Shown: piece after piece, positions 7,218-16,087 of the stretch | Numbering within the stretch: the stretch's first letter is position 1 | Layout of the letters: every line of letters begins with the position of its first letter | From: Planctomyces sp. SH-PL62 | GTDB taxonomy: Bacteria; Planctomycetota; Planctomycetia; Planctomycetales; Planctomycetaceae | Assembly: GCA_945893045.1 (NCBI GenBank) | Contig: CAMDEA010000054.1 | Coordinates: 1 to 46,256 of the forward strand | DNA length: 46,256 nt | Direction: 5' to 3' | Position numbers and translations under genes: made by a program | Notes under the pieces: model-generated | The model's input: the letters and a program-made list of their open reading frames with translations, nothing else | Database searches by the model: none | Told to the model about the DNA's origin: nothing

Positions 7218-8570
7218 ATGAAACCCACGCTGTCTCGATTGCTGACCGACTACGGCATGATCTTCGTGCTGGCGCTGCTGTGCGCGTTCTTCAGCGTCGC
7301 GACCTACAGCGAGCAATCTCCGACCGGCGAGGCGGCGGCTCGGCAAGTCGCGAAGACGCTGGACTCGCAATTCGGCAAAACTCCGCGCGTGTTGATTGTC
7401 GCTCGCGAACAAGCAGACGAAGCGTTGTTTGCGAGCAAGCTTGAAGCGGCCCTGTCGGCCAGCGGTGCGGAGGTGTTGGCCGTCGTGAAGGGGGAACCGA
7501 AGGACGCTCGCGCGGCTCTTCAGAAGATCGTGGCGGATGGTGAGAAGCTCGATGCGATCGCTGGCACGCGCGCGACGGGTGCGTGGCTGGTCTTTGCGGA
7601 TTTGAAGGCCGACTTTCCGATGCTCGGCAATCCGCAGATGGTGCAGCCTCGGACCGAGAACTGGCCGAACTTCTTGAAGTCGGAAAACCTCGTCAACATC
7701 GCCAATCAAATTGCGGTGATCGCGATCATCGCGATCGGGATGACGATGGTGATCATCACCGGCGGGATCGACCTTTCGGTCGGCAGCTTGATCGCGCTGT
7801 CGGCGGTGCTGGCCGCGCGGTTCATCCGCGATTACGCGGGAGCGGAACAAGCGTCGGTGCTCGGCATGACGCTGGCCGGTATCGCGGCCGTTTTGATCTG
7901 CGGACTGATCGGAGCGTTTTCCGGTGGGATGATTACCGTGTTCGGCATCCCGCCATTCATCGTGACGCTGGCGATGATGCTGGTGGGAAGCGGACTGGCT
8001 TACCTCCTGGCGGCGGGTCAGTCGATCTATCAGCTTCCCGATTCGTTCGTGTGGCTGGGCCGAGGCGAAGGGCTGTGGAAGATCCCGAACGCCGTGTTGC
8101 TGATGCTGATTTTGTACGGGGCCGCGCATGTGCTGATGTCGCGGATGCGGCTCGGCCGGCACTTGTATGCGGTCGGCGGCAATCGCGAGGCGGCGCGGTT
8201 GTCCGGCGTTCCGGTGTGGCGCGTGCTGATGTTCGCGTACATCGCGAGCGCTCTGCTGGCGGGACTCGGCGGAGTGATCATGGCGTCGCAGCTCAAAAGC
8301 GGCTCGGCGACCTACGGCAATATGTACGAGCTGTATGTCATCGCGGCGGTTGTCGTCGGAGGCACCAGTCTCAGTGGCGGCGAGGGGAAAATGTTCGGCA
8401 CGCTGATCGGAGCGTTCACGATCGCCGTCATCCAAAACGGAATGAACCTCACGAACGTCGAAAGCTACACGCAGAAGGTCGTCCTGGGCGGCGTGATTCT
8501 CGGAGCGGTGCTGCTCGACAAGATTCGGCATGGTCAATGGCTGGGAGGTGAGTCGCATGGCACTCGCTGA
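7218..8570 (+). CDS. Sugar ABC transporter permease (RbsC-like) with a large N-terminal extracytoplasmic insertion
   Basis: 450 residues from ATG 7218. The conserved permease core begins at about residue 158 and includes VIITGGIDLSVGSLIALSAV, GIPPFIVTLAMMLVGSGLAY, RLGRHLYAVGGNREAARLSG and VVVGGTSLSGGEGKMFGTLI, all diagnostic for BPD_transp_2 permeases of the ribose class. Unusually, the first membrane helix (about residues 12-30) is followed by some 125 mostly soluble residues (PRVLIVAREQADEALFASKL through FADLKADFPMLGNPQM) before the second helix. The insert has an alternating beta-alpha look, reminiscent of half a periplasmic-binding or Rossmann-like fold. The gene overlaps the kinase gene by 14 bases, indicating cotranscription. 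Confidence 0.93.
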   Translation: MKPTLSRLLTDYGMIFVLALLCAFFSVATYSEQSPTGEAAARQVAKTLDSQFGKTPRVLIVAREQADEALFASKLEAALSASGAEVLAVVKGEPKDARAALQKIVADGEKLDAIAGTRATGAWLVFADLKADFPMLGNPQMVQPRTENWPNFLKSENLVNIANQIAVIAIIAIGMTMVIITGGIDLSVGSLIALSAVLAARFIRDYAGAEQASVLGMTLAGIAAVLICGLIGAFSGGMITVFGIPPFIVTLAMMLVGSGLAYLLAAGQSIYQLPDSFVWLGRGEGLWKIPNAVLLMLILYGAAHVLMSRMRLGRHLYAVGGNREAARLSGVPVWRVLMFAYIASALLAGLGGVIMASQLKSGSATYGNMYELYVIAAVVVGGTSLSGGEGKMFGTLIGAFTIAVIQNGMNLTNVESYTQKVVLGGVILGAVLLDKIRHGQWLGGESHGTR

Positions 8571-9201
8571 TCCGACCAGCCTGTCTGAATCCGTTGCCGC
8601 AGCCACGATTCGCGCGGAGACAATTCTCGAATCGCTGCGTCAACGGCCGGATGCTTATTTGATCGCGATTGCCGGCATCCCCGGTTCCGGCAAGACGACG
8701 CTGTGTGATGTGCTCAAGAGCCGCCGGCCCGACGCCGTGGTGGTGCCGATGGACGGCTACCATCTGCCTCGATGCCAGCTTGATGCGGAGGGGATGCGAC
8801 GTCGCGGTGCTCAATTCACGTTTGATGCCGCGAGCTGTCGAGCGGATCTGGAACGACTGAAACAAACACGCTCAGGATTGTTTCCCACCTTCGATCATGC
8901 GGAGAAAGATCCAAAGCCCAACACGCTTCGAGTGACGCCGTCCGTGCCGTTGGTCATCGTCGAGGGAATTTACGTCCTGATGCGCGATTGGCAGTTGGAA
9001 CGCTTGTTTGATCTGCGAGTCTTTCTCGACTGCGATCTCGACATAGCGACCGAGCGTCTGACGTTGCGACATCTGGCCTGCGGCATCTCGCACTCTGAAG
9101 CGGAAGCCCGGCACCGTGCGATGACGAACGACCGGATCAACTCTCTTGAGATCTTGGCGAATGGCTGTCGCGAACGGGCCGACTTGGTGCTTCGCGGATA
9201 G
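8557..9201 (+). CDS. P-loop sugar/nucleoside kinase (FrcK/PRK09270-like)
   Basis: 214 residues. Walker A GIPGSGKTT at 40-48, a conserved PMDGYHLPRCQLDAEGMRRR segment, FTFDAASCRADLERL, a second beta-strand motif LVIVEGIYVLM, and the C-terminal ERLTLRHLACGIS and NDRINS regions, matching the nucleoside/sugar kinase group related to uridine and pantothenate kinases. In rhizobia a similar kinase (FrcK) is encoded beside the fructose transporter FrcBCA. It probably phosphorylates the imported substrate in the cytoplasm. The ATG at 8557 follows GGGAGG at a good distance and overlaps the permease stop; an upstream ATG at 8530 has no such signal. It ends the operon. Confidence 0.88.
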   Translation: MALADPTSLSESVAAATIRAETILESLRQRPDAYLIAIAGIPGSGKTTLCDVLKSRRPDAVVVPMDGYHLPRCQLDAEGMRRRGAQFTFDAASCRADLERLKQTRSGLFPTFDHAEKDPKPNTLRVTPSVPLVIVEGIYVLMRDWQLERLFDLRVFLDCDLDIATERLTLRHLACGISHSEAEARHRAMTNDRINSLEILANGCRERADLVLRG

Positions 9202-9246
9202 CTCCGTAGCCACGCTCGCCACTGCCTGTCGAAAAAGTCGGAATCA

Positions 9247-9365
9247 TGTAACCCGAAGCGTCAGCGAGGGTCGGAATCATCGAGAAATCACATTCCAAAC
9301 TCCCTCGCTAACGCTTCGGGTTACATTTTCCGACACGCTCGCCAGAGCGTGGGAACCCACACTCT
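9247..9365. repeat. Nested inverted repeats between convergent genes
   Basis: Arms 9247-9270 and 9302-9325 (TGTAACCCGAAGCG...) pair with one mismatch. A second hairpin follows with CCAGAG at 9340 and CTCTGG ending at 9365. The pair lies between the kinase stop and the minus-strand gene ending at 9385 and may act as a bidirectional transcription end, though no T-run is present. Confidence 0.8.
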
Positions 9366-9384
9366 GGTCCGCTGCGGCGGATGG

Positions 9385-10920
9385 CTACGGGACTGCCGCG
9401 CGACCGACGAACTGTATGGCGTAGAGGTCCGCATCGCGAAGTACGAATCGCAGGCGGACGGTTTTTCCGGCGAGGCGGCTGACATCGCTGCCAGCCTTCC
9501 AGGTGACGATGCGATTGAGTGTGTCGCCGAAGAGGGGCGAGCAGTCTTCCAGCGTGAAGCCGGGATGCGGGGTGCCGGCCGTGTCTTGAAGCTCGACGCG
9601 GATGTCGCCGGCGGCGCTCGTCGCGAAGTTCAGCGTCAGCTTGTCGCCGGTGAAGGTCAGCGATTTGGTGATGAGTTCTCCGCCGCTCAGCGGGGCGTTG
9701 ATGGAAACGAAGCCATCTAATCGGAGCGTGTAGCGACGCAGCGAATTCCCTTTGCCGTGCCACGAGCCTTCGGCCGCATAGAGCGACATCTCGCGCGGCG
9801 CTCCCGGCAGTGAGGGCTCCGTTTCCACAGCTTGCGACGCGATGAATTGATGACCGTAAAGCCAAGTCGCCGGTCGTTCGGGACCAGGTCGCAGAAAGGC
9901 TTCGTTCCAACGCTCGAAATGGACTCCGTTGCGACTGGCCATGAGCAAACCTTCGGTCAGCGCGGTGCCGTATCTCTGGTTCGCTGTCGCGCGTTGCTCG
10001 CGGCGTTCCAGCTCCGGCAAGGCCCGCATTGAGTCTGACCAGCCGCGATCGACGTATCGCGTCGGGAAGCCGATCAACAAGTGCGGAGCGCGAAAGTAGG
10101 GCGCGACCTGGTTCGTATAGAGGTGCTCGGCGGGCGAGTCTTTGTAAGTCAGATCGGCTTCGTGCTCCCACTTCAGGAAGTCGCGCGAGGTCGCTGTGCG
10201 GATTGCTCGAAAGCCTTCGGGCTTCCAAACTTTGCCGGTCGTAATGCCGCCGGTGAAGGTGCGGAAGTAAGCTCGATAAACACCGGCCGTCGCGTCCCAG
10301 AAGCCAAGATTTTGCGAATCGAACGCTCCTTCGGTGACGACCGGCTGCTCGCGCATCAGCGACCAATGAATGCCGTCCGCGGAGTGAAACGCGAACAGCC
10401 CGCCTTGGTCTGCCGTTCCACCCAACGCTTTGAATCGGGACTCCTTGGGGCAGTCGGCTCGCGTATCGAGGAACGGAGCGAAGTTGTGCGTGCCGACTCC
10501 GGTCCAGATGACGTTGTTCTGCTTCGAGCCGTCGATGTCATACAGTCCGAGTTCCGGCTTGGTGAACGAGATGCCGTCGCGACTCTCGGCGTAGCAGTAG
10601 ACCTCGCGCCCGGTCTTGAGCTTCCCTTTCTCAACGCCCAATGCCGAGCCTCGGTAATACAGCCGATACCGGTCACCGTCGTGAATGATCGAGTGATACC
10701 CGCTGCCGGCCCCTTCCCACGGAGCGTCATGGACGATGGCCACCTCGCGCGGTGTCGGATGCTGCAACTGCCGGCGGGCGTCCTTGAGCGACTCAATCAA
10801 GTGGCCGTCGACAAACAGCTCGCGCCGCGAGCCAATTTCGATCGGGCCATCGGCCGTGAGAGGTGACTGAGCCCCAGTGACCAGCAGGAGCGTCGTGAGA
10901 CCGAGCAGCAAGCGTTGCAT
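9385..10920 (-). CDS. Secreted glycosidase-like beta-propeller protein
   Basis: 511 residues with a signal peptide (MQRLLLGLTTLLLVTGAQSP). Repeated blade-like segments include RRELFVDGHLIESLKDARRQ at the start, YHSIIHDGDRYRLYYRGSAL, CYAESRDGISFTKPELGLYD, FAPFLDTRADCPKESRFKAL and FHSADGIHWSLM. These are typical of planctomycete proteins related to five-bladed propeller glycoside hydrolases (GH32/GH43 clans). The C-terminal 150 residues form a beta-sandwich (TFTGDKLTLNFATSAAGDIR, VRLRFVLRDADLYAIQF), as found after such propellers. The catalytic acids were not assigned and enzyme activity is not certain. It probably binds or hydrolyses polysaccharide outside the cytoplasm. It is convergent with the sugar uptake operon; the neighbourhood fits carbohydrate use. 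Confidence 0.8.
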   Translation of the reverse strand: MQRLLLGLTTLLLVTGAQSPLTADGPIEIGSRRELFVDGHLIESLKDARRQLQHPTPREVAIVHDAPWEGAGSGYHSIIHDGDRYRLYYRGSALGVEKGKLKTGREVYCYAESRDGISFTKPELGLYDIDGSKQNNVIWTGVGTHNFAPFLDTRADCPKESRFKALGGTADQGGLFAFHSADGIHWSLMREQPVVTEGAFDSQNLGFWDATAGVYRAYFRTFTGGITTGKVWKPEGFRAIRTATSRDFLKWEHEADLTYKDSPAEHLYTNQVAPYFRAPHLLIGFPTRYVDRGWSDSMRALPELERREQRATANQRYGTALTEGLLMASRNGVHFERWNEAFLRPGPERPATWLYGHQFIASQAVETEPSLPGAPREMSLYAAEGSWHGKGNSLRRYTLRLDGFVSINAPLSGGELITKSLTFTGDKLTLNFATSAAGDIRVELQDTAGTPHPGFTLEDCSPLFGDTLNRIVTWKAGSDVSRLAGKTVRLRFVLRDADLYAIQFVGRAAVP

Positions 10921-10959
10921 GGTATGTCCCTTTCGTCGGAGTGGCATCATGACTGGCGT

Positions 10960-11005
10960 GGCGATTGTCGCCTTTCTGTCCGCGAAAGGACACTGGCAGA
11001 GCCAG
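10960..11005. repeat. Three adjacent small hairpins
   Basis: GGCGA-TTG-TCGCC (10960-10972), TGTCC-GCGAAA-GGACA (10977-10992) and CTGGC-AGA-GCCAG (10993-11005) follow one another almost without gap. They lie in the 345-base region 10921-11265 between divergent genes, upstream of both the propeller gene and the CHAT gene. Confidence 0.6.
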
Positions 11006-11017
11006 CCGTGATGCCCG

Positions 11018-11104
11018 ACCTCGGTTCGGATTTCGCAGGTCATCCGGATCGTGCTCAATGCGCGAGACGAACTGATCCAGACTGCGAATTCCCTCCCCAA
11101 AGAA
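11018..11104 (-). other. Possible decayed coding fragment
   Basis: In the same 345-base gap one minus frame reads FFGEGIRSLDQFVSRIEHDP followed by DDLRNPNR, a composition unlike random translation, with no start and no continuation as a recognisable gene. It could be the remnant of a lost gene. I could not assign a family with confidence. Confidence 0.2.
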
Positions 11105-11265
11105 TGCGGCGGCGAAGCGGCGGCGCGTGTAGTTAGAAGAACTTCCGCTTGAGACAATGCGAACAGGTCTGAAGCGCACATTGCTCCGTCCCAATACCAC
11201 ATCAAGCGTGATGCCACAGCCGGATGTCCCAGGCTCGCGGCGTTCGAACTTATCCGAGGCGAAAC

Positions 11266-14200
11266 ATGGCGAAGAGACGACCAGCGAACGTGAAGCCGAC
11301 AGCCACTCCGCAAGCCGTGATCGAGCAATTCCGTAAGACACCGCTGGAGCTGAAACCTTGGACCTTCCTGCTGTATTTCTGCGGGGACACCAGCTCGTTG
11401 GAGAAAGCGGTTCAGGAAGACGTCCAGGAAGTTGCGCGCGCGTGCAAAGTCGGTCTCGATCAAGTGCATGTGATCTTGCAGCACGATTCACCCAACGGGG
11501 GAGCACGGCGCTACGTTGGTTCGGGCAAGCGCTGGATTGAGATCAACGAACATGATCCCGTGCGGGTCAACACCGGCGACCCGCAGGAAGCGATCGACTT
11601 CTTTACGTGGGGCCTGAAGCTGGCACCGTCTCGGCATGTGGCCGCGTTTTTTTCCGGGCAGGGGATTCGCCGGAAATACGCGGACGACATCCGTCAGCAA
11701 CGCGACATCTTTGAGCGCCGCGACGCCGCGACGAGCGACCCGTCAGACCGGCCCTTCGGGGCCTGGGACTTATTCTCGATCTGCCACGACGAATCACATC
11801 ACGACGCGCTCGACGTAGCGGAGTTGCAGCGCGTCCTGCAAGCCGCCAAGACGCTGCTGGACCGTAAAGTCGATTTGGTCGTGTTCGATGCGGGCTGCAC
11901 GGCCTTCATCGAAATTGCCTATCAGCTTCGAGACGTGGCCCGCATCATGGTCGCACCATGCGGACTGACGCCTGATTCCGGTCTGCCGTATCACAAAATC
12001 TTGCGGGCCTGTAACGCGGAGATCGTGAACCTCGAACGGCTCGAAGCGAGTCACACCGCGGCGCTTGATCCAGAGTCCAAAGCGCCTGCGGAATGGCCTC
12101 CAGAGAAAGCCGCATTGGGTGTTGCCCATGTTCTCGGAGTGGCCGCCGCCAAGGTGAAGTTTCCCAAAGATGAGGAAGTCCCGGAACTCGTCGCCATCGA
12201 CTTACAGCACACGGTCGCGACCGTGCAGGTGATTGATTACCTCGCGGGGACGTTGCTGAATCATCTGGGTGATTGGCACGTCCTCAATGCCGTTCGCCAA
12301 ACCAGCGAGTTTGTGAAGCTGATGGTGTTTCTCGCCCAACTGCGAGACGCGCCGAAGGGTGATCACTCGGATCTCCCGGCCGTGGACTTGTTCCGGTTGC
12401 TGTGCATCTCGGAAGCCTATTACGAGCAGGAAGAGCCGCGGACACCGGCCGAGTTCGGACAATTGATGCGTTTGCAGCATGTGCGCCGAGTGGTCCGGCA
12501 CGCGCGGCAGCAATTGGTCCCGAAAAGCTACCTGGACCGGGTGTCGCAGCGGCTGCGCGAGTTCAAGACATTCATCAGCCTGGAGGTTCTCCGAACATTC
12601 TCGGACAAAACGCATGCGCGTTGGAACGACGCCGATATCCAGAAGGTGTTGGAGAACTTTGATCGCGTCCTGCGTTGGTTCGCCGGCTGCCGATCGCATG
12701 AAAAGGCCGCCATTCCCGTCTGGGTCGAAACGCACGCGCCGGCACCGAGCTTCGGTTTGTCGATTCTCGTGACGCCCTCGGAGAACTTAGATACGGACAG
12801 CACGAAGACCTCCATGTCCGGCATCATTCGCGCCTCGAACTACAACAAACTCGACTTCTGCCGCGATGCCAATTGGACGACGACCCTCGGAGTGTTGCAG
12901 CTCATCGTCGAGAAGCCGCACGCGCTGTGGCGGATGATCATGTCGTCCATGTTCAGTCAAAACGAGCAGACTCGGAACTCGACGCTGCAACGCTTTCTCG
13001 AATCCAGCAGCGTCTTGTCGGGCATCTCGGAGCAGTTCCGAGGCTTTCGATCGGGCTTGGCAATCACGCTGAGCTTGGATGTGAACCCGCCTGAAACCAC
13101 CTCGCCAGGTGCCGAGGACGAGTGCGGGATCTGTCGCGGAAAGGCGGATCGCGAAGAGTTCAAGCTGCGACTGCAAACGGCCGATGGCTCGCCCCGCGTG
13201 CAAGAGAACCCCAGTCCGATCTATCGCTCGACGACTGAGAGCGCGCTGAAGAGTTTCGAAATCCTGCTCAGCAGCGACGAGCCTGTGGAAGAGGCAATGA
13301 CGGTTCTCAGGCAGCTCGGACGGTCGTTGGGCGAAGACATCATTCAAGACCTCGGCGAGCCGTTGTCCGAAGAACGTCGGCGGCTGGCACAAGACACCGC
13401 GCTCGCACCGCATCTGCGGCTCCAGATTCCGAAGCACCTCATGCGCTATCCGTGGGAACTGATGAGCGACCAGGAAGGTCTGTTGTTCGAGCGGTTCGCG
13501 ATGGGCCGGCAGTTCTTCACACGCTCGCGAATGCCCAAGAAGCAGCAGCGACCGGAGACGGCTCTGCGGGTGCTGGTCCTGGGTGATCCCAAGTTCGATG
13601 CCAGCTTCTGGAAGGAGTCGAAACCCAATCAGCTCCCCGGAGCGGTTCGTGAGGCCAAGCACGTCGTCGATTTGTTCCGCGAACTGCGCGACGACCTCGA
13701 AGGGATCGTCGAAGTCTGGATCGAAGCGCACATCGGCTGCGTCATCACCGTCAATCAAGTGCGCGACCTGTTGCGCAGCGGGCGATATGACATCGTCCAT
13801 TACGCCGGCCATGCGTGCTTCAACCCCGACGACGCGGAAGGGAGTGCCTGGCTGCTGAGCGATGGCTTGCTGCACGCGCGCGAGATTCGCAACACGTTGC
13901 AGTGGACTCCGACCCCTCCGTGGCTGGTCTATGCCAATGCCTGTGAGGCCGGCATGGAAGGGGGCGACTCGATCGCCAGCGACGTCTTGCGGCACTATCA
14001 AGGGGATGTCTGCGGCCTCGGTTCGGCCTTCACCGATCACGGAGTGCGCGGCTATCTCGCGCCGCTGTGGCCGATCAACGACGACGTCGCGTTGCAGATT
14101 GCCACGGACTTTTATCGCGGCTTGCTCATCAAACGCTTCACGCTGGGCGAGTCGCTCTTCAAGGCCAAACAAGATGCGAAGAACCGCTTGCTGGGGATCG

Positions 14201-16005
14201 ACGGTCAGGCGCAAGGCTCGCTGCTTCCGGCACAGGTCGCCCTCAGTTGGGCCAGTCTGGTGCTCTATGGCGACCCGTCGCAGGGGCTGTTTCAGTCGCT
14301 CTGGAGCGGTGCGGCCTCGGCCCAAAAACAGGCCGCTCCGCCACAAACGATTCCGCCCAATGATCACTTCGAACGCCGGTCGCCGAACAATTGGAAGCCC
14401 GATCAAAGCCGTCGCCGATTCATGCCGCGCATCCAGCAAGCATCGGCTCGGTCGATCGTGAATGAGATGAATGGTCTCGGTCTCACGTCCGGCGACGCCC
14501 CGCGCGTGCGCGGCGCGAACGGCGAATTGTCGCAGCAGCACTCGGCCGTGGAGCTCGTCGAAGTCAACGGACTCCGTTATTGGCAAGTCGTCGATCCCGT
14601 CACCGGCAAGAAGACAAGCCTGTCGGGTTCCAACTTGAAGGCGCAGATTGAATCGCAGGAACTCAAGGACCGGCTCGGCTGCAATCGCGGCTTCACCGAC
14701 TACGTTCGAGTGATCGGCAAGTGGGCGGTGAATCTCGTGACGGGGAGCGATCAGGAATCGCTCGCGCTGCAACTGGCGCGGCAGTTCGATCAAGGACTCG
14801 TCCCGGAAGAACGGCTCGCCGAAGTTTGCGAAGACAGCTCGCTCAAGACGGTAAGGCCCGGTCAATGGACGGCGCTAGGAGATCACGACCGAGTGATCCT
14901 CGTCGTTCACGGCACGTTCAGTCAGGCCAAGTCTCCCGTGGAAGGCTTCGACCTGGAGGCGGATGGGAAACCGTCGAAGTTCTTCCGCGACCTCACCGCG
15001 GACTGGGCGAAGCAGCACCAGGACGACCCGCGCTCACCGAAGATGCGCGTCATCGCTTACGACCATTGGACGCTCTCGAAATCGCCGCTCGATAATGCCG
15101 CGGACATGGCGAAAGCTCTGTACGACCTCGACCCCAAATTGCTCGATAAAGATCGGCTCGATTTGATGGTACATAGTCGTGGCGGGCTGGTGGCTCGGTC
15201 GTTTGTCGAGCTGGAGTTTGAAAAGGCACAAGAAACAGTATTCACACTCAAGAATGAGGAAGAAGCCTCTGAGGCGGAGAAGAAAGCCTCAAAGGATCGG
15301 CGAGCAGCCTGTCTTGTCGCGAAGCGCTGCGCGGCCGTCCGCCGAGTGATCTTCATGGGCACGCCCAACGCCGGCACTCAGTTGGCCAACCCCGTGAATG
15401 CCGGTCGGCTGGCCGACTTCCTGGTGAACCTGGCTCACTTGGACGGGTTCGGGTTCTTCGCGCGGATGAGCGGTTTGCTGGCTCAATCCATCGTGCATCA
15501 GGAACTCAGCGAGATCCCCGGATTGCGGGCTCAGAATCCCAATCTTCGAGACAAGAAAGGCGAGCTGCTGAATCGACTGCACAATGAAGTCACGACGGTC
15601 TTTGACAAAGACAACAAAATCAAAAGCGGGCAACAGAAGAAATACTGGTGCGTGGCCGCGAACTACGAACCGTTCGACGATAAGGGCGCGACGGACCTCA
15701 CCGGCATCGGGGAACACTTGAAAGCCGTCGGCCTCGATGAAGCCTTCGATGCGTTCTACAACGTCACGAACGACCTCGTCGTCGATACGCACGGCGTCTG
15801 GGCCTTCCGTAAAGAGTCGCAACAGATGCTGAAAACGACCGGCGATTTGGACGGCTCACAAGTGCTGCTTTACAACCCGACCCCCGCCGTCACTCAAGAG
15901 CCGTCCAACGCTCAGCGTGTCCGCGCCGTGCGCGTGCATCACTGCAATCTCTTCATGAAGCGCGAGGTCCGGCAATTCGTGCAAGACATCGTGCTCGGAA
16001 AGTGA
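11266..16005 (+). CDS. Three-domain protein: C11 clostripain-like region, CHAT caspase-like protease, alpha/beta-hydrolase
   Basis: 1579 residues. Residues about 30-570 follow the clostripain (C11) plan: WTFLLYFCGDTSSLE at 32, VDLVVFDAGC at 202-211, YQLRDVARIMVAPCGLTPDS and GLSILVTPSE. The usual catalytic His site reads SGQG (Gln132), and the Cys site DAC reads DAGC (Cys211), so this part looks degenerate. Residues about 640-1030 are a CHAT domain with its usual lead-in (MRYPWELMSDQEGLLFERF) and an intact His-Cys pair: HYAGHA (His849) and NACEAG (Cys893). Residues about 1200-1579 are an alpha/beta-hydrolase: oxyanion-loop VVHGTF, nucleophile Ser1304 in VHSRGG, acid in NDLVVD (Asp1503), His1558/1559 in VHHCNLF. 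No signal peptide or membrane helix is seen, so it is probably cytoplasmic. The ATG at 11266 is preferred to 11224 because GAGGCG precedes it. CHAT proteases are often effectors in bacterial conflict or cell-death systems; the role here is inferred. Confidence 0.85.
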   Translation: MAKRRPANVKPTATPQAVIEQFRKTPLELKPWTFLLYFCGDTSSLEKAVQEDVQEVARACKVGLDQVHVILQHDSPNGGARRYVGSGKRWIEINEHDPVRVNTGDPQEAIDFFTWGLKLAPSRHVAAFFSGQGIRRKYADDIRQQRDIFERRDAATSDPSDRPFGAWDLFSICHDESHHDALDVAELQRVLQAAKTLLDRKVDLVVFDAGCTAFIEIAYQLRDVARIMVAPCGLTPDSGLPYHKILRACNAEIVNLERLEASHTAALDPESKAPAEWPPEKAALGVAHVLGVAAAKVKFPKDEEVPELVAIDLQHTVATVQVIDYLAGTLLNHLGDWHVLNAVRQTSEFVKLMVFLAQLRDAPKGDHSDLPAVDLFRLLCISEAYYEQEEPRTPAEFGQLMRLQHVRRVVRHARQQLVPKSYLDRVSQRLREFKTFISLEVLRTFSDKTHARWNDADIQKVLENFDRVLRWFAGCRSHEKAAIPVWVETHAPAPSFGLSILVTPSENLDTDSTKTSMSGIIRASNYNKLDFCRDANWTTTLGVLQLIVEKPHALWRMIMSSMFSQNEQTRNSTLQRFLESSSVLSGISEQFRGFRSGLAITLSLDVNPPETTSPGAEDECGICRGKADREEFKLRLQTADGSPRVQENPSPIYRSTTESALKSFEILLSSDEPVEEAMTVLRQLGRSLGEDIIQDLGEPLSEERRRLAQDTALAPHLRLQIPKHLMRYPWELMSDQEGLLFERFAMGRQFFTRSRMPKKQQRPETALRVLVLGDPKFDASFWKESKPNQLPGAVREAKHVVDLFRELRDDLEGIVEVWIEAHIGCVITVNQVRDLLRSGRYDIVHYAGHACFNPDDAEGSAWLLSDGLLHAREIRNTLQWTPTPPWLVYANACEAGMEGGDSIASDVLRHYQGDVCGLGSAFTDHGVRGYLAPLWPINDDVALQIATDFYRGLLIKRFTLGESLFKAKQDAKNRLLGIDGQAQGSLLPAQVALSWASLVLYGDPSQGLFQSLWSGAASAQKQAAPPQTIPPNDHFERRSPNNWKPDQSRRRFMPRIQQASARSIVNEMNGLGLTSGDAPRVRGANGELSQQHSAVELVEVNGLRYWQVVDPVTGKKTSLSGSNLKAQIESQELKDRLGCNRGFTDYVRVIGKWAVNLVTGSDQESLALQLARQFDQGLVPEERLAEVCEDSSLKTVRPGQWTALGDHDRVILVVHGTFSQAKSPVEGFDLEADGKPSKFFRDLTADWAKQHQDDPRSPKMRVIAYDHWTLSKSPLDNAADMAKALYDLDPKLLDKDRLDLMVHSRGGLVARSFVELEFEKAQETVFTLKNEEEASEAEKKASKDRRAACLVAKRCAAVRRVIFMGTPNAGTQLANPVNAGRLADFLVNLAHLDGFGFFARMSGLLAQSIVHQELSEIPGLRAQNPNLRDKKGELLNRLHNEVTTVFDKDNKIKSGQQKKYWCVAANYEPFDDKGATDLTGIGEHLKAVGLDEAFDAFYNVTNDLVVDTHGVWAFRKESQQMLKTTGDLDGSQVLLYNPTPAVTQEPSNAQRVRAVRVHHCNLFMKREVRQFVQDIVLGK

Positions 16006-16012
16006 AGACGTA

Positions 16013-16065
16013 GGTTGGGTCTCCAGACCCGACCGTGGCGTGTATCATGAGCACCCGTGCCACGG
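16013..16065. terminator. Two hairpins after the CHAT gene
   Basis: GGTTGGGTCT / AGACCCGACC (16013-16022, 16025-16034, one G-T pair) and CCGTGGC / GCCACGG (16033-16039, 16059-16065). They lie directly after the stop at 16005. No T-run follows, so intrinsic termination is uncertain and they may simply be repeats. Confidence 0.35.
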
Positions 16066-16087
16066 TTTGGAAAAATCGGAGAACGCG

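Noticed and set aside
7107..8606. 499-codon minus-strand frame opposite the sugar permease
   Set aside because: His/Arg/Gln-rich shadow of a strongly recognisable permease.
12787..14865. Long open frame on the minus strand, 692 codons, opposite the CHAT gene
   Set aside because: It is the antisense of a gene with clear domains; its translation is Arg/His/Leu-rich with no motif. GC-rich codon usage produces such shadows.
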